Below, piece after piece: positions 7,612-16,851 of a DNA stretch of 61,897 bases. Position 1 is the first letter of the stretch. Every line of letters begins with the position of its first letter. A model generated the notes under the pieces. It was given only the letters and a program-made list of their open reading frames with translations. It did not search any database and was not told the DNA's origin. This stretch comes from Flavobacteriaceae bacterium (lineage in GTDB: Bacteria > Bacteroidota > Bacteroidia > Flavobacteriales > Flavobacteriaceae): the NCBI GenBank assembly GCA_028284745.1, contig JANQRC010000004.1, positions 1 through 61,897 on the forward strand. The letters run 5' to 3'. A program made the position numbers and the translations under genes.

Positions 7612-8830
7612 AGACCGTTGGAGCGAAATATTTGAGTCGATAAGTAACAACAAGTTACGTACTGCCCTATCAGGGTTTACTATTACTTTGGGGATCTTTA
7701 TTTTTATAGTGCTCTTTGGTTTTGGTAATGGCCTCAAGAATGGATTTCAAGAATTCTTCCTAGACGACTCCACCAATACGCTATGGGTATTCCCAGGCCG
7801 AACGACAAAACCCTACAAGGGATTTGCCACCAACAGGACCATCGAGTTTAGAAATGATGACCTAGACGACATGGAGAAGAACTTTCCCATGTTCATAGAA
7901 TACATAACTCCCAGAATTGCAAGAAGTGGACTAACTAGTTACAAAGGAGAGTCTAACACCTATTCCACGAGGGCCGTTTCGCCAGGACATCAGTTTTCCG
8001 AGAAGACCATCATCATGAAAGGCCGCTACATCAACGAGATGGACCTGCAGAATAAGGCTCGACATGTAGTAATCGGTAGATTGGTAGAGCAAGACCTTTT
8101 CAAGAACGAGAATGCATTAGGGAAATTCGTAGATATAAACGGAATCAACTACAAAGTGGTTGGTGTCTTCCAAGATGATGGAGGCGATAATGAGGAACGA
8201 ATGATCTACCTTCCTTATACGGCACGACAGCTTATCGAAAAGAATACCGATAAGATAGACTTCTTCATTATTGGTTTCAGAGAGAACATGAACTATACTG
8301 CATCGGCTGCGTTTGCCCGTAGTGTTGAAAAGTTTCTTCGCGATAAGCATACCATACATCCTGATGATCAGAACGGGATGTTTGTGCGCAATGCTGCCGA
8401 AGGTGTAAAACAAACAGAACAATTGGCAGGTGTATTGCAAATGGCTGTTGCATTTGTAGCCGCAGGTACATTGTTTGCTGGAATCATCGGGATTCTTACC
8501 ATTATGATCTTTGTTGTAAAAGAACGTACCAAAGAACTAGGGATCAGAAAAGCATTGGGCGCTTCACCAAATTCTGTGATAGGCATGGTATTGCAAGAAT
8601 CCATCTTTATCACCCTTATTGCAGGGATCTTTGGTATGGTGTTGGGCATAGCAGTGTTAAGTAGTATAGGTTTATCATTACAAGACTATTTTATAAAGTA
8701 TCCGTATGTAGCCACAAAAACTATAGTGATGGCGGTAGTGTCGCTAATTGTTTGCGGAGCCATTGCGGGCTACATTCCTGCCAGAAGAGCAGCCAGAATC
8801 AAACCTATTGTTGCACTTAGAGACGAATAG
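7601..8830 (+). CDS. MacB-type ABC permease 1
   Basis: A 409-residue permease: an N-terminal membrane helix, a periplasmic MacB_PCD domain (about 45-270) and three C-terminal membrane helices of the FtsX type. The cytoplasmic coupling segment ERTKELGIRKALGASP is the family hallmark, and the protein ends IVALRDE. It pairs with the ATPase upstream and probably forms a heterodimer with the next permease. As in MacB systems it should use ATP hydrolysis to push periplasmic substrates through a TolC-like channel. Confidence 0.92.
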   Translation: MFNRDRWSEIFESISNNKLRTALSGFTITLGIFIFIVLFGFGNGLKNGFQEFFLDDSTNTLWVFPGRTTKPYKGFATNRTIEFRNDDLDDMEKNFPMFIEYITPRIARSGLTSYKGESNTYSTRAVSPGHQFSEKTIIMKGRYINEMDLQNKARHVVIGRLVEQDLFKNENALGKFVDINGINYKVVGVFQDDGGDNEERMIYLPYTARQLIEKNTDKIDFFIIGFRENMNYTASAAFARSVEKFLRDKHTIHPDDQNGMFVRNAAEGVKQTEQLAGVLQMAVAFVAAGTLFAGIIGILTIMIFVVKERTKELGIRKALGASPNSVIGMVLQESIFITLIAGIFGMVLGIAVLSSIGLSLQDYFIKYPYVATKTIVMAVVSLIVCGAIAGYIPARRAARIKPIVALRDE

Positions 8831-8832
8831 CT

Positions 8833-10098
8833 ATGAAGTTTATTTTTGATAGAGATACTTGGCAAGAGATCTATGGTTCTATTCGCAAGAACAAACTAAG
8901 AACCGTTGTGACCGTTATCGGTGTTGTCTGGGGAGTGTTCGTATACATTGCCCTTTCGGGAGCAGCGAAGGGAATGGACAATGGTTTTGAAAAGGAATTT
9001 AGAGATATAGCTAACAACAGTATGTTTGTTTGGGCCCAGCGAACAAGCATTCCTTACGAAGGTTTTAAAATTGGCCGTGCAATGCAATTGCGACTGGGAG
9101 ATGCCGAAGAATTGCAACGTAAGCACTCTGAAATTCAGTTTATTGCGCCACGTAATGTGCGAGGCGTATTCGGCGATCCATCACCACCCGTAGTGCGTGG
9201 ACTGAAATCTGGAAACTATATGATGTTTGGTGATTTTCCTGTGATCGACAGAATTGCCAGAAAGAAGATATTCGAAGGAGGAAGATTTCTCAATGATGAT
9301 GATGTACGTTACGAACGAAAAGTAGTGGTCATAGGTCCAAGGGTCCAAAAAGAATTATTCGAAAAGGATGAAGACCCTATTGGAAAGTTCGTTCAGATCA
9401 ATAACATTTATTTCCAAGTAGTGGGGATCTACAAATACGAACAAGGTGGCGGCTTTGAAGATGATGGCGCCATGTTTATTCCATTTTCCACTTTTCAGAC
9501 CATGTATAACCTAGGAGATAAGGTAGCTTGGTTTGCTATTGCGGGTTATGACGATGTAGATATCATTCAACTTGAAAAGGATATCAAGACCACATTAAAG
9601 CGTTCCCATAAGGTGCACCCTGATGACGAGCGTGCCTTTGGCTCCTTTAATCTAGGAGAACAGTTTGCCAAGATCATCGGCTTTTCAAAAGGGATAAATC
9701 TGCTATCGCTAGTTGTAGGTATCGGCACCATTTTGGCTGGGGTCATAGCTATCGGAAACATTTTGCTCATTTCGGTCAAGGAACGTACCAAAGAATTAGG
9801 GGTGAGACGTGCACTTGGTGCCACACCTGCTGAAGTAAGAGGACAAATTCTATTAGAATCGGTATTGCTAACTATCGTAGCCGGTCTTATCGGAATTATA
9901 TTAGGCGCTTTAGTTTTGGCGATCATCAATAACCTGACGGCCAACAACGATGGGTTCCCATATACCAACCCAACGGTACCCATACCTTTTGTGGTCGGGG
10001 CATTATTTATCATGGTAATTTTAGGAACACTCATAGGGCTGATTCCTGCGCAGCGCGCTGTTAGCATTAGACCTATTGATGCATTACGAGAAGAATAA
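8833..10098 (+). CDS. MacB-type ABC permease 2
   Basis: A 421-residue paralogue of the preceding permease with the same plan: N-terminal helix, MacB_PCD periplasmic domain, and three C-terminal helices with the coupling motif ERTKELGVRRALGATP. It starts 2 nt after the previous stop. The two permeases share architecture but differ widely in the periplasmic domain, which fits an obligate heterodimer. The substrate cannot be read from the sequence. Confidence 0.92.
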   Translation: MKFIFDRDTWQEIYGSIRKNKLRTVVTVIGVVWGVFVYIALSGAAKGMDNGFEKEFRDIANNSMFVWAQRTSIPYEGFKIGRAMQLRLGDAEELQRKHSEIQFIAPRNVRGVFGDPSPPVVRGLKSGNYMMFGDFPVIDRIARKKIFEGGRFLNDDDVRYERKVVVIGPRVQKELFEKDEDPIGKFVQINNIYFQVVGIYKYEQGGGFEDDGAMFIPFSTFQTMYNLGDKVAWFAIAGYDDVDIIQLEKDIKTTLKRSHKVHPDDERAFGSFNLGEQFAKIIGFSKGINLLSLVVGIGTILAGVIAIGNILLISVKERTKELGVRRALGATPAEVRGQILLESVLLTIVAGLIGIILGALVLAIINNLTANNDGFPYTNPTVPIPFVVGALFIMVILGTLIGLIPAQRAVSIRPIDALREE

Positions 10099-10123
10099 CC
10101 AACTATTTATATTATAATCGATC

Positions 10124-11269
10124 ATGAAAAAAATTCTAAAATATCTTTTGTTGGCCGTATTGGTCTTTGGACTGTTGTTCGCTGCTGCATATTTCATCAA
10201 GACCAATAGTAAATCGCCTATAGAGTACGCAACTGAGCAAGCCTTTATGACCTCTATAGAAGAAAAGACAGTGGCTACCGGAAAGGTAGTGCCCGAAGAA
10301 GAGGTAGAGGTAAAGCCCCAGGTAACAGGTATCGTTGATAAGATCTATGTAGAAGAAGGGCAGGACATCAACGAGGGTGATCTTATCGCCAAGATACGAG
10401 TAGTGCCCGATGAACAATCCATGAATGGTGCCAGAGGGCGCGTGCGAAACGCCGAGATAGGCCTGAACAATGCCAAATTGGATTACGACCGGAACAAGGC
10501 CATTTTTGATAAGGGCGTGATCTCTGCGCAAGATTTTCAGAATTTCAAGCTGCGCTATGATCAAGCGATCCAAGAGCTTCAGAATGCTCGCAACGACCTG
10601 CAGATCATTCGACAAGGATCTACTGGTGGGGCACAGGCGATCACAAACATCAGAGCATCTGCTTCCGGTACTATTTTAGAGATCCCAGTGGAAGAAGGCG
10701 ACCAGGTGATCCAGAGTAACAACTTTAACGATGGTACTACGGTTGCTACCGTTGCCGATATGAGCAAAATGATCTTTGAAGGCAAGGTAGACGAGGCTGA
10801 AGTAGGGAAGCTGAAAGAAGAAATGCCGCTAAAAATAAGCTTAGGGGCCATTCAGGACAAAGAGTTCGATGCGAAGTTAAAGTTCATTGCACCAAAGGGC
10901 AATGAAGAGCAAGGTGCCGTCCAATTCAAGATCGAAGGAGACGTATACCTAGATGAAGACTTTTACGTGCGTGCAGGCTACAGTGCCAACGCATCGATCG
11001 TCTTAGAGAAGAAGGATAGTATTTTGGCGATCAAAGAGGCTTTGCTTCAGTTCGACAAGGAAACCGATAAGCCCTATGTTGAAGTCGAGACCGGAGAACA
11101 AAAGTTCGAAAGACGAGATGTCGAGCTGGGCATTTCTGACGGGATCAACGTAGAGGTCCTTTCTGGAATAGGCGAAGATGACAAGATCAAAGTTTGGAAC
11201 AAGACCGAGCCAAAGAAAAAAGGCAACGAAGAGGATGAGGATGACGAAGAAGACGAAGCCAGCAACTAA
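10124..11269 (+). CDS. periplasmic adaptor (HlyD/MacA-like) of the ABC exporter
   Basis: A 381-residue membrane-fusion protein. An N-terminal membrane anchor (about 5-25) is followed by a split biotinyl-lipoyl domain (VKPQVTGIVDKIYVEEGQ and, after the hairpin, SASGTILEIPVEEGDQV), a coiled-coil hairpin, and a beta-barrel region. It would link the inner-membrane permeases to the TolC-like channel encoded next. The extreme C-terminus is strongly acidic (EEDEDDEEDE), an unusual tail for this family. It lies 25 nt after permease 2, in the same operon. Confidence 0.9.
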   Translation: MKKILKYLLLAVLVFGLLFAAAYFIKTNSKSPIEYATEQAFMTSIEEKTVATGKVVPEEEVEVKPQVTGIVDKIYVEEGQDINEGDLIAKIRVVPDEQSMNGARGRVRNAEIGLNNAKLDYDRNKAIFDKGVISAQDFQNFKLRYDQAIQELQNARNDLQIIRQGSTGGAQAITNIRASASGTILEIPVEEGDQVIQSNNFNDGTTVATVADMSKMIFEGKVDEAEVGKLKEEMPLKISLGAIQDKEFDAKLKFIAPKGNEEQGAVQFKIEGDVYLDEDFYVRAGYSANASIVLEKKDSILAIKEALLQFDKETDKPYVEVETGEQKFERRDVELGISDGINVEVLSGIGEDDKIKVWNKTEPKKKGNEEDEDDEEDEASN

Positions 11270-11285
11270 TCAACCCAAGTAAACA

Positions 11286-12620
11286 ATGCGTATGAACTTC
11301 AAGTACATCCTAACCCTGTCTATTAGTTTCGTTTTTCTGTCAGCGGCCGCCCAGAAGAAGTGGACATTGCGCGAGTGTGTAGAGCACGCTGTAGAAAACA
11401 ATATCTCTGTAAAGCAATTTGAGTTGGACCTTGAAAATGCGATGATCGATAAATCGGATGCCATTGGCAACTTCTTACCTTCTCTTAACGGTAGAGCATC
11501 ACTTACCCAAAGCATCGGTCTGGGCACCAATCCTACAACGGGAGTTTTAGAGAATCAAACGGTAACATCCATCTCTCCAGGCGTTTCGTCTGGTGTAACC
11601 CTGTTTACAGGCATGCAGAATTTACATCGCCTAAACAGGGCTAAACTAAATGCGAAGGCCAGTGAGTATCGCTTAGAGGATATGAAAGACGATATTCGCC
11701 TGTTTGTGGCCAACTCGTATCTCCAGGTGGTTTCAAACAAAGAAACGCTGAAAGTGCAACAAGCTCAGTACGAAGCTACGAAACAAGATCTGGAGAGAAC
11801 ACAAGAACTTGTCGATGCCGGCGTGTTGCCACAAGGCGACTTGCTAGAGATCGAAGCCACGGCCGCACAGCAAGAGCAAGCCATCGTGGATGCTGAAAAT
11901 GCAGTGAGAATATCATTGATCTCGTTGGCGCAGTTACTTACCGAAACGGATTATGAGAATTTTGATGTTGCCGAAGCCGATTATCTAGTACCAACCTCGA
12001 CGATCTTTGAGCTTTCACCAGAAAGTATTTTTGAAAAGGCCTTGACCTTCCGCAACGATATCAAACAATCTGAGATGAATGTAGCGCTTGCCGAAAAAGA
12101 TGTTAAGATAGCCAAGGGAGGAAACTATCCTTCGCTATCAGCTTTTTTCAATTACAACACGCGTTGGGCAGACAATGTAGACGGTTTAAACCTCATAGAC
12201 CAATTCTGGAGGTTCGATGGCATGTCGTACGGGTTGCAGTTAGATGTCCCTGTCTTTAATGGCTTTGCTACTAAAAACTCGATAAAGAGAAGCCAGATCA
12301 GTCTCGATAGAACACGTTTGCAATATGAGCAAGATAAGCTAGACCTTGAAGCTACTATCAATCAGGCATACACGGATGCACAAGGCTCGTTAAAAGCATA
12401 TGAGGCTTCACAGAAGGCATTGGAGGCGAGAAAGACCGCATTCGAGTACTCCCAAGAACGCTTCAATGTAGGACTTTTGAACTCTTTCGACTTTAATCAA
12501 GTAAAACAACAAGTGGTGCAGGCAGAAGCAGATGTGGTAAGAACCAAGTACAATTATATCTTCAATCTAAAAGTATTGGAGTTTTACTTCGGGGTGCCCA
12601 TATCCGACCTAGACAGATAG
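11286..12620 (+). CDS. TolC-family outer-membrane channel
   Basis: A 444-residue outer-membrane efflux protein. A signal peptide ends near SAAAQ, and two homologous halves carry long heptad-rich helices, with regions such as RERFNVGLLN-type SQERFNVGLLNSFDF near the C-terminus that are characteristic of OEP proteins. It should form the trimeric channel used by the ABC exporter encoded upstream. It is the last gene of the five-gene exporter operon; an intrinsic terminator follows at 12647. Confidence 0.9.
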   Translation: MRMNFKYILTLSISFVFLSAAAQKKWTLRECVEHAVENNISVKQFELDLENAMIDKSDAIGNFLPSLNGRASLTQSIGLGTNPTTGVLENQTVTSISPGVSSGVTLFTGMQNLHRLNRAKLNAKASEYRLEDMKDDIRLFVANSYLQVVSNKETLKVQQAQYEATKQDLERTQELVDAGVLPQGDLLEIEATAAQQEQAIVDAENAVRISLISLAQLLTETDYENFDVAEADYLVPTSTIFELSPESIFEKALTFRNDIKQSEMNVALAEKDVKIAKGGNYPSLSAFFNYNTRWADNVDGLNLIDQFWRFDGMSYGLQLDVPVFNGFATKNSIKRSQISLDRTRLQYEQDKLDLEATINQAYTDAQGSLKAYEASQKALEARKTAFEYSQERFNVGLLNSFDFNQVKQQVVQAEADVVRTKYNYIFNLKVLEFYFGVPISDLDR

Positions 12621-12646
12621 GCCGAATTAAAATAGTGGAAGAAGAA

Positions 12647-12670
12647 GGCTCGTCAGTTGACGGGCCTTTT
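12647..12670 (+). terminator. intrinsic terminator of the exporter operon
   Basis: GGCTCGTCA (12647-12655) pairs with TGACGGGCC (12658-12666), including one G-U pair, followed by TTTT. The T-rich stretch runs straight into TATTTTTG (12672-12679), a match to the -7 consensus, so the tsaB promoter appears fused to this terminator. No -33 element is visible because that position falls in the hairpin. Confidence 0.75.
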
Positions 12671-12694
12671 CTATTTTTGCACGAAGCAATTACC

Positions 12695-13369
12695 ATGGCA
12701 CTGATACTCAACCTTGAAACGACCACCACCAATTGCTCTGTGTCTTTGGCAAGAGATGGAAAGGTCATCTCTTTTCGCGAGCTCAACGACCCAGACTATT
12801 CACATGCAGAGAACCTTCATGTCTTTATTGAGGAGGTGTTGGAAGAGGGTCAAGTTACCATAGCAGACCTAGATGCCGTTGCTGTTAGCAAAGGCCCAGG
12901 TTCATACACAGGCTTGCGCATTGGCGTTTCGGCTGCAAAAGGATTGTGCTTTTCATTGAATGTGCCACTGATCGCGGTAGACACACTTCAGGCGTTGGCC
13001 ATGAGGGTAAAGGTCGAAGATGGTTATATCATCCCCATGCTAGATGCCAGAAGAATGGAAGTCTATTCGGCAGTGTATGACCATAAATATTCGATGCTTC
13101 GTAGCGCAGCGGCAGAGGTCATCGACCAAGGATCGTTCTCAGAGTTCATCACGAAGCACAGAACGACGCTAGTGGGGCCAGGTGCTGAAAAATGCAGAGG
13201 CATTGTCGACCATGAGTATCTGTCTTTTCAAGAAGAAGTGTTCTTTCCCTCTGCGATCGAGATGGCAATGCTTTCATATGAGAAGTGCAGAATAGGCGAC
13301 ACCGAAGATGTCGCCTATTTCGAGCCTTTCTATTTGAAGGATTTCATCGTCACAAAGAAGAAAGCTTAA
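12695..13369 (+). CDS. tsaB: tRNA t6A synthesis protein TsaB
   Basis: A 224-residue protein of the ASKHA fold. LNLETTTTNCSVSLA at the N-terminus and SKGPGSYTGLRIGVSAAKGL are the TsaB hallmarks. With TsaD and TsaE it forms the complex that places threonylcarbamoyl on A37 of ANN-decoding tRNAs in the cytoplasm. The ATG at 12695 is chosen because the family N-terminus begins there; a GTG at 12635 would run through the terminator. Its stop interlocks with the stop of the convergent mechanosensitive channel gene (4-bp overlap). Confidence 0.93.
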   Translation: MALILNLETTTTNCSVSLARDGKVISFRELNDPDYSHAENLHVFIEEVLEEGQVTIADLDAVAVSKGPGSYTGLRIGVSAAKGLCFSLNVPLIAVDTLQALAMRVKVEDGYIIPMLDARRMEVYSAVYDHKYSMLRSAAAEVIDQGSFSEFITKHRTTLVGPGAEKCRGIVDHEYLSFQEEVFFPSAIEMAMLSYEKCRIGDTEDVAYFEPFYLKDFIVTKKKA

Positions 13370-14178
13370 GCTTCTTTTCGTAGCTCCACTCGATGCGGAT
13401 AAGGAATTTCGATTCCTGCTTTATCCAGTGCCAACTTGGTATTTTCGATAGTATCAAAATATACATCCCAGTAGTCGGCAACATTTGCCCATGGCCTAAC
13501 GGAAAAGTTCACAGAACTGTCTGCCAATTCAGAGACAGAAACAGCTGGAGCGGGGTCTCTAAGCACTTTTTCTTGATCAGCCAGTACTTTCATCAATACT
13601 TCCTTGGTTTGTTTGATGTCTGCATCATAGGCTACACCAAAGGTAAGGTCTACTCTTAGTTTTCCCTCGGCTGTATAGTTGAGGATGTTTCCGTTAGACA
13701 AAGCACCGTTTGGAAGTATGGCCAGTTTGTTGGTAGGCGTGTTGAGCCTCGTGGTGAAGATGTCGATCTCCTTCACAACGCCTAGTTCGCCCTGCGCTTC
13801 GATAAGATCCCCTACTTTAAAGGGTTTGAATATCATGATCAATACACCGCCGGCAAAGTTGCCCAATGAACCTTGTAGTGCCATGCCAATGGCAAGGCCC
13901 GCAGCCGCGATCACGGCAGCAAAGGTGGTGGTCTCAACACCTAAAGTTCCTAAAATGGTGATGAACAAGGCAATTTTCAATGCCCAACTGATAAGGCTTA
14001 CTAAGAATTTTTGAAGGCTTGCCTCATAGTCGCGCTTGGCCATCATCCTCTTGGTGATATTTACGATCCGGTTGATGACCCAGGACCCGATGACCCATAT
14101 CAGTATGGCAGCGATCACCTTAGGGCCAAATTCTATCAGCCAGTCCATTCCTTTTTCTGTCCAGTGTTCTAAATTCAT
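13366..14178 (-). CDS. small-conductance mechanosensitive channel, MscS family
   Basis: A 270-residue MscS-type channel: three N-terminal membrane helices, the pore helix region GLAIGMALQGSLGNFAGG, the beta domain (FKVGDLIEAQGELG, LPNGALSNGNILN) and an alpha/beta C-terminal domain. Length and plan match the minimal MscS architecture. It opens on membrane tension during osmotic downshock to release solutes. It is a single-gene unit on the minus strand whose 3' end interlocks with tsaB. Confidence 0.93.
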   Translation of the reverse strand: MNLEHWTEKGMDWLIEFGPKVIAAILIWVIGSWVINRIVNITKRMMAKRDYEASLQKFLVSLISWALKIALFITILGTLGVETTTFAAVIAAAGLAIGMALQGSLGNFAGGVLIMIFKPFKVGDLIEAQGELGVVKEIDIFTTRLNTPTNKLAILPNGALSNGNILNYTAEGKLRVDLTFGVAYDADIKQTKEVLMKVLADQEKVLRDPAPAVSVSELADSSVNFSVRPWANVADYWDVYFDTIENTKLALDKAGIEIPYPHRVELRKEA

Positions 14179-14296
14179 TGTACTAGTTTTTCGATTATTG
14201 TGGCTGCAAATTTAATGGCTTTGATGTATTAGCGAAGAAAGTGGATCTAAATTTGAGTTAAGTGTGCTGAAATGCGATTTTTTTCTGTGAAAGGTA

Positions 14297-16417
14297 CTAG
14301 TTGGCCGCTCCTAACAGGGATGTTGCCTTTTCAACAGTGTCTACCGGTAGCTTGCAAGTGCCATTGACGCAAACGTAGATAAGTGTTTCACCATCGGCAA
14401 GTCGATTTTCTAACAAAGGCACGTTGCTTTCTCCTAAACTAGCTATGACGACCTTGTTGGGAAGATAGTCCTTCTGAAGATCTTTGGCCATATACAAGGC
14501 TTCGCTTCCAACGATGGCAACCTCATAGTAGTCTTCAGAAAAACTAAGCATCAGGTCTAACCAATTAGAATGACTGGAGCCGAACTTTAAGACATCGTCC
14601 TTCATATTGTTAAGCATCTGTTGAGAGGTCTTGAGGTACTTCTTTTCGCCATATATATGACCCAATTTGAATAATGCCTTTGCCAGCATTGAATTGGAAG
14701 CAGGAATCACATTGTCGCTTTTTTCGATGTTTCTTGTAACGAGGGAGGTGTCTTCATTAGAGGTGAAAAAGAACAGCTGGCTGTCTTGATCGTAGAAATT
14801 CACATAGGCATACGTTGTCAAAGACTTTGCTGTGCTAAGCCACTTCTCATCAGCGGTAGCTTCAAAAAGGGAAACAAAAGCACTGATCGTAGTGCTATAA
14901 TCCTCCAAATATCCGTTGATAGTGCTCTTTCCATCTTTGTACGAATGGTATAAGCTGCCATCCTTTTTAAGCTGGTTGTTAAGTATAAAGTCAGCATTTT
15001 TCAATGCGGCCTGTAAAAAAGGACGTTCTCCAAAGGCGTTGTAGGCATCTAGATATCCTTGGATCATCAATGCATTCCAAGAGGTGAGCGATTTGTCATC
15101 CAATCTTGGACGAGGTCTGTTGCTTCGCTCTTTGAATAAGATCTCTTTGCACCTGTTGATGCTGCTCTCAAGCTTTTCTATGTGCATGTTATGAAGTTTG
15201 GCGACAGACTCGGCATCTTTGTCTCGGATCAGTACATAGTTGCCATCTTCCCACAGGCCATATTCATTGATGTTGTAGTAGTCTTTAAAGATCTTGAAGT
15301 CATCTTTGAGCAATTCTTTCAGCACATCTTCTTTCCAGACATAAAAAGCGCCTTCCTCTAGTTGGCCTTGCTCATCCAAGCTGTCGGCATCTAATGATGA
15401 ATAGAACGCACCGTTAGTATGCATGAGTTCGCGCTCTACGAAAGCGATGGTCTCGAAAACGACCTTTTTGTACAAGGGGTCATTTGTCTTCTGGTAGGCA
15501 TGGCTGTACAAACTTACAAGTTGTGCATTGTCATACAGCATTTTCTCAAAGTGCGGCACATGCCATTTGGTGTCTACGGAATACCTCGAGAAACCTCCGC
15601 CAACATGGTCATAGATGCCACCATAGGCCATTTTGTTGAGTGTTAGCAGCACGTATTGGTTGAGTGCGCTATCGTCGGTTTGATGTGCCCATCTTAGCAG
15701 GAAATCATAATTGTTGGGCATCATGAATTTTGGCGCTCGGTTGATACCGCCAAGCCGTTGGTCGAAATATGTAGACCAAGACTCCACAGCTATACGGACC
15801 TCCTCATTGCTAAATGCAGGTTCTGAGGTGTTTGGGATCACCTGTTCAACAGCCTGCATGCCTTGCTGCAGCTTGTCAGCATATTCTACGATCCTTTCGC
15901 GATCGGTCTGGTAGATCTTTATCAGTTCCTCTAAATTTCTGGTCCATTGTTGTTTTGGCAAATAAGTAGCTCCCCAGAATGGCCTTCCGTCAGGAAGTGC
16001 TACAATATTGAGGGGCCAACCACCATTTCCACGCATCAATTGCACCGCGTTCATATATACTTGGTCTACATCCGGGCGTTCTTCACGATCTACTTTAATG
16101 TTTATAAAATGCTCGTTCATCACTTTGGCCACTAAAGGATCTTCAAAGCTCTCATGCTCCATTACATGGCACCAATGGCAGGCTGCGTAGCCAATACTGA
16201 TCAGCAAGGGCTTGCCTTCTTGCTTGGCTTGTTGCAACACACTTTCGTTCCATGGTTTCCAATCAACAGGGTTGTGTGCGTGCTGTAGCAGGTATGGACT
16301 GGTCTCATTGACAAGGTCATTGGTGTAAGGATGTTCCATGGGGGTGGTTTTTTTAGAGGAGTCACAGCCGATCAGCAACACGAGGCCAATGACAAAAAGG
16401 AGGAGATTCTTACTCAT
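14297..16417 (-). CDS. DUF255/YyaL (SPATA20-like) thioredoxin-domain protein, predicted lipoprotein
   Basis: A 706-residue protein with an N-terminal thioredoxin-like DUF255 domain: NPVDWKPW, then the CxxC site in [10 protein letters not shown], then DREERPDVD. It is followed by a long (alpha/alpha)6-barrel-like region typical of YyaL/SPATA20 proteins (GWPLNI, YDNAQL). The function of the family is not established. Starting at the ATG 16417 gives a signal sequence ending LLIGC, a lipobox, so this copy should be exported and lipidated, although many family members are thought to be cytosolic. A TATCTTTG box ends only 4 nt before this ATG, suggesting a leaderless mRNA and excluding the longer upstream frame. 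Confidence 0.88.
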   Translation of the reverse strand: MSKNLLLFVIGLVLLIGCDSSKKTTPMEHPYTNDLVNETSPYLLQHAHNPVDWKPWNESVLQQAKQEGKPLLISIGYAACHWCHVMEHESFEDPLVAKVMNEHFINIKVDREERPDVDQVYMNAVQLMRGNGGWPLNIVALPDGRPFWGATYLPKQQWTRNLEELIKIYQTDRERIVEYADKLQQGMQAVEQVIPNTSEPAFSNEEVRIAVESWSTYFDQRLGGINRAPKFMMPNNYDFLLRWAHQTDDSALNQYVLLTLNKMAYGGIYDHVGGGFSRYSVDTKWHVPHFEKMLYDNAQLVSLYSHAYQKTNDPLYKKVVFETIAFVERELMHTNGAFYSSLDADSLDEQGQLEEGAFYVWKEDVLKELLKDDFKIFKDYYNINEYGLWEDGNYVLIRDKDAESVAKLHNMHIEKLESSINRCKEILFKERSNRPRPRLDDKSLTSWNALMIQGYLDAYNAFGERPFLQAALKNADFILNNQLKKDGSLYHSYKDGKSTINGYLEDYSTTISAFVSLFEATADEKWLSTAKSLTTYAYVNFYDQDSQLFFFTSNEDTSLVTRNIEKSDNVIPASNSMLAKALFKLGHIYGEKKYLKTSQQMLNNMKDDVLKFGSSHSNWLDLMLSFSEDYYEVAIVGSEALYMAKDLQKDYLPNKVVIASLGESNVPLLENRLADGETLIYVCVNGTCKLPVDTVEKATSLLGAAN

Positions 16418-16421
16418 CTTA

Positions 16422-16455
16422 CAAAGATAGTGGAAGCAAAAAAGCACCCTGCAAA
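16422..16455 (-). promoter_or_regulatory. promoter of the DUF255 gene, probably leaderless
   Basis: On the minus strand, TTTG (complement of 16452-16455) and TATCTTTG (complement of 16422-16429) are separated by 22 nt. The -7 box ends 4 nt before the ATG at 16417, so transcription should start at or next to the A of the start codon. The -33 element lies in the loop of the dodecin terminator. Confidence 0.6.
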
Positions 16456-16462
16456 AGGGCGC
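16438..16462 (-). terminator. intrinsic terminator of the dodecin gene
   Basis: On the minus strand GCGCCCT (16462-16456) pairs with AGGGTGC (16450-16444), with one G-U pair and a 5-nt loop, followed by six T. It lies 30 nt after the dodecin stop and overlaps the DUF255 promoter. Confidence 0.75.
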
Positions 16463-16492
16463 TTTCAAGGTTTTGGTTATATGATGTACAGC

Positions 16493-16693
16493 TTATTTTA
16501 CCTCGAAGGTAAGCTTAAGGTTCACTCGGTATTCTTTTACCTCACCGTCCTTTACCATTGCGCTTTGGTCTTGAACATACACAGACTTGATGTTCTTGAC
16601 CGATTTGGAAGCTTGCTTCACGGCTTTAGCGGTTGCGTCTTCCCAGCTCTTGTCCGAGTTGGAAAGTACTTCGATTACTTTTAAAACTGCCAT
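16493..16693 (-). CDS. dodecin family flavin-binding protein
   Basis: A 66-residue protein of the dodecin family, which forms hollow dodecamers that bind and store flavins in the cytoplasm. The conserved DKSWEDATAKAV segment supplies the stacking Trp (Trp17), and VQDQSAMV supplies the glutamine pair that contacts the isoalloxazine ring. The start at 16693 gives the usual dodecin length and N-terminus (AVLKVIEVLSNS); an upstream in-frame start at 16732 would add 13 atypical residues. Single-gene unit with its own terminator. Confidence 0.92.
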   Translation of the reverse strand: MAVLKVIEVLSNSDKSWEDATAKAVKQASKSVKNIKSVYVQDQSAMVKDGEVKEYRVNLKLTFEVK

Positions 16694-16851
16694 AATAGTT
16701 TGTTTTTCGGTTTTACTTAAATTCATCAGCAATTTACGAAGTATTCATAAAACAATAGAGGGTTTTTCAGCAAAAATCAATGGTAACATTCAATTAACAC
16801 ATATTTCTTTTGGAAAGTAGAATTTTGCCCTTTGTCGAACTAGATCTCCCA

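Noticed and set aside
9567-10067. A 166-residue open frame on the minus strand within permease 2
   Set aside because: It lies wholly inside a clear gene in another frame, has no promoter, and its composition follows the complementary codons. A shadow frame.
6907-12620. The ABC exporter operon as a drug-resistance pump
   Set aside because: The architecture matches MacAB-TolC, but the substrate cannot be read from the sequence and two different permeases suggest a dedicated cargo.
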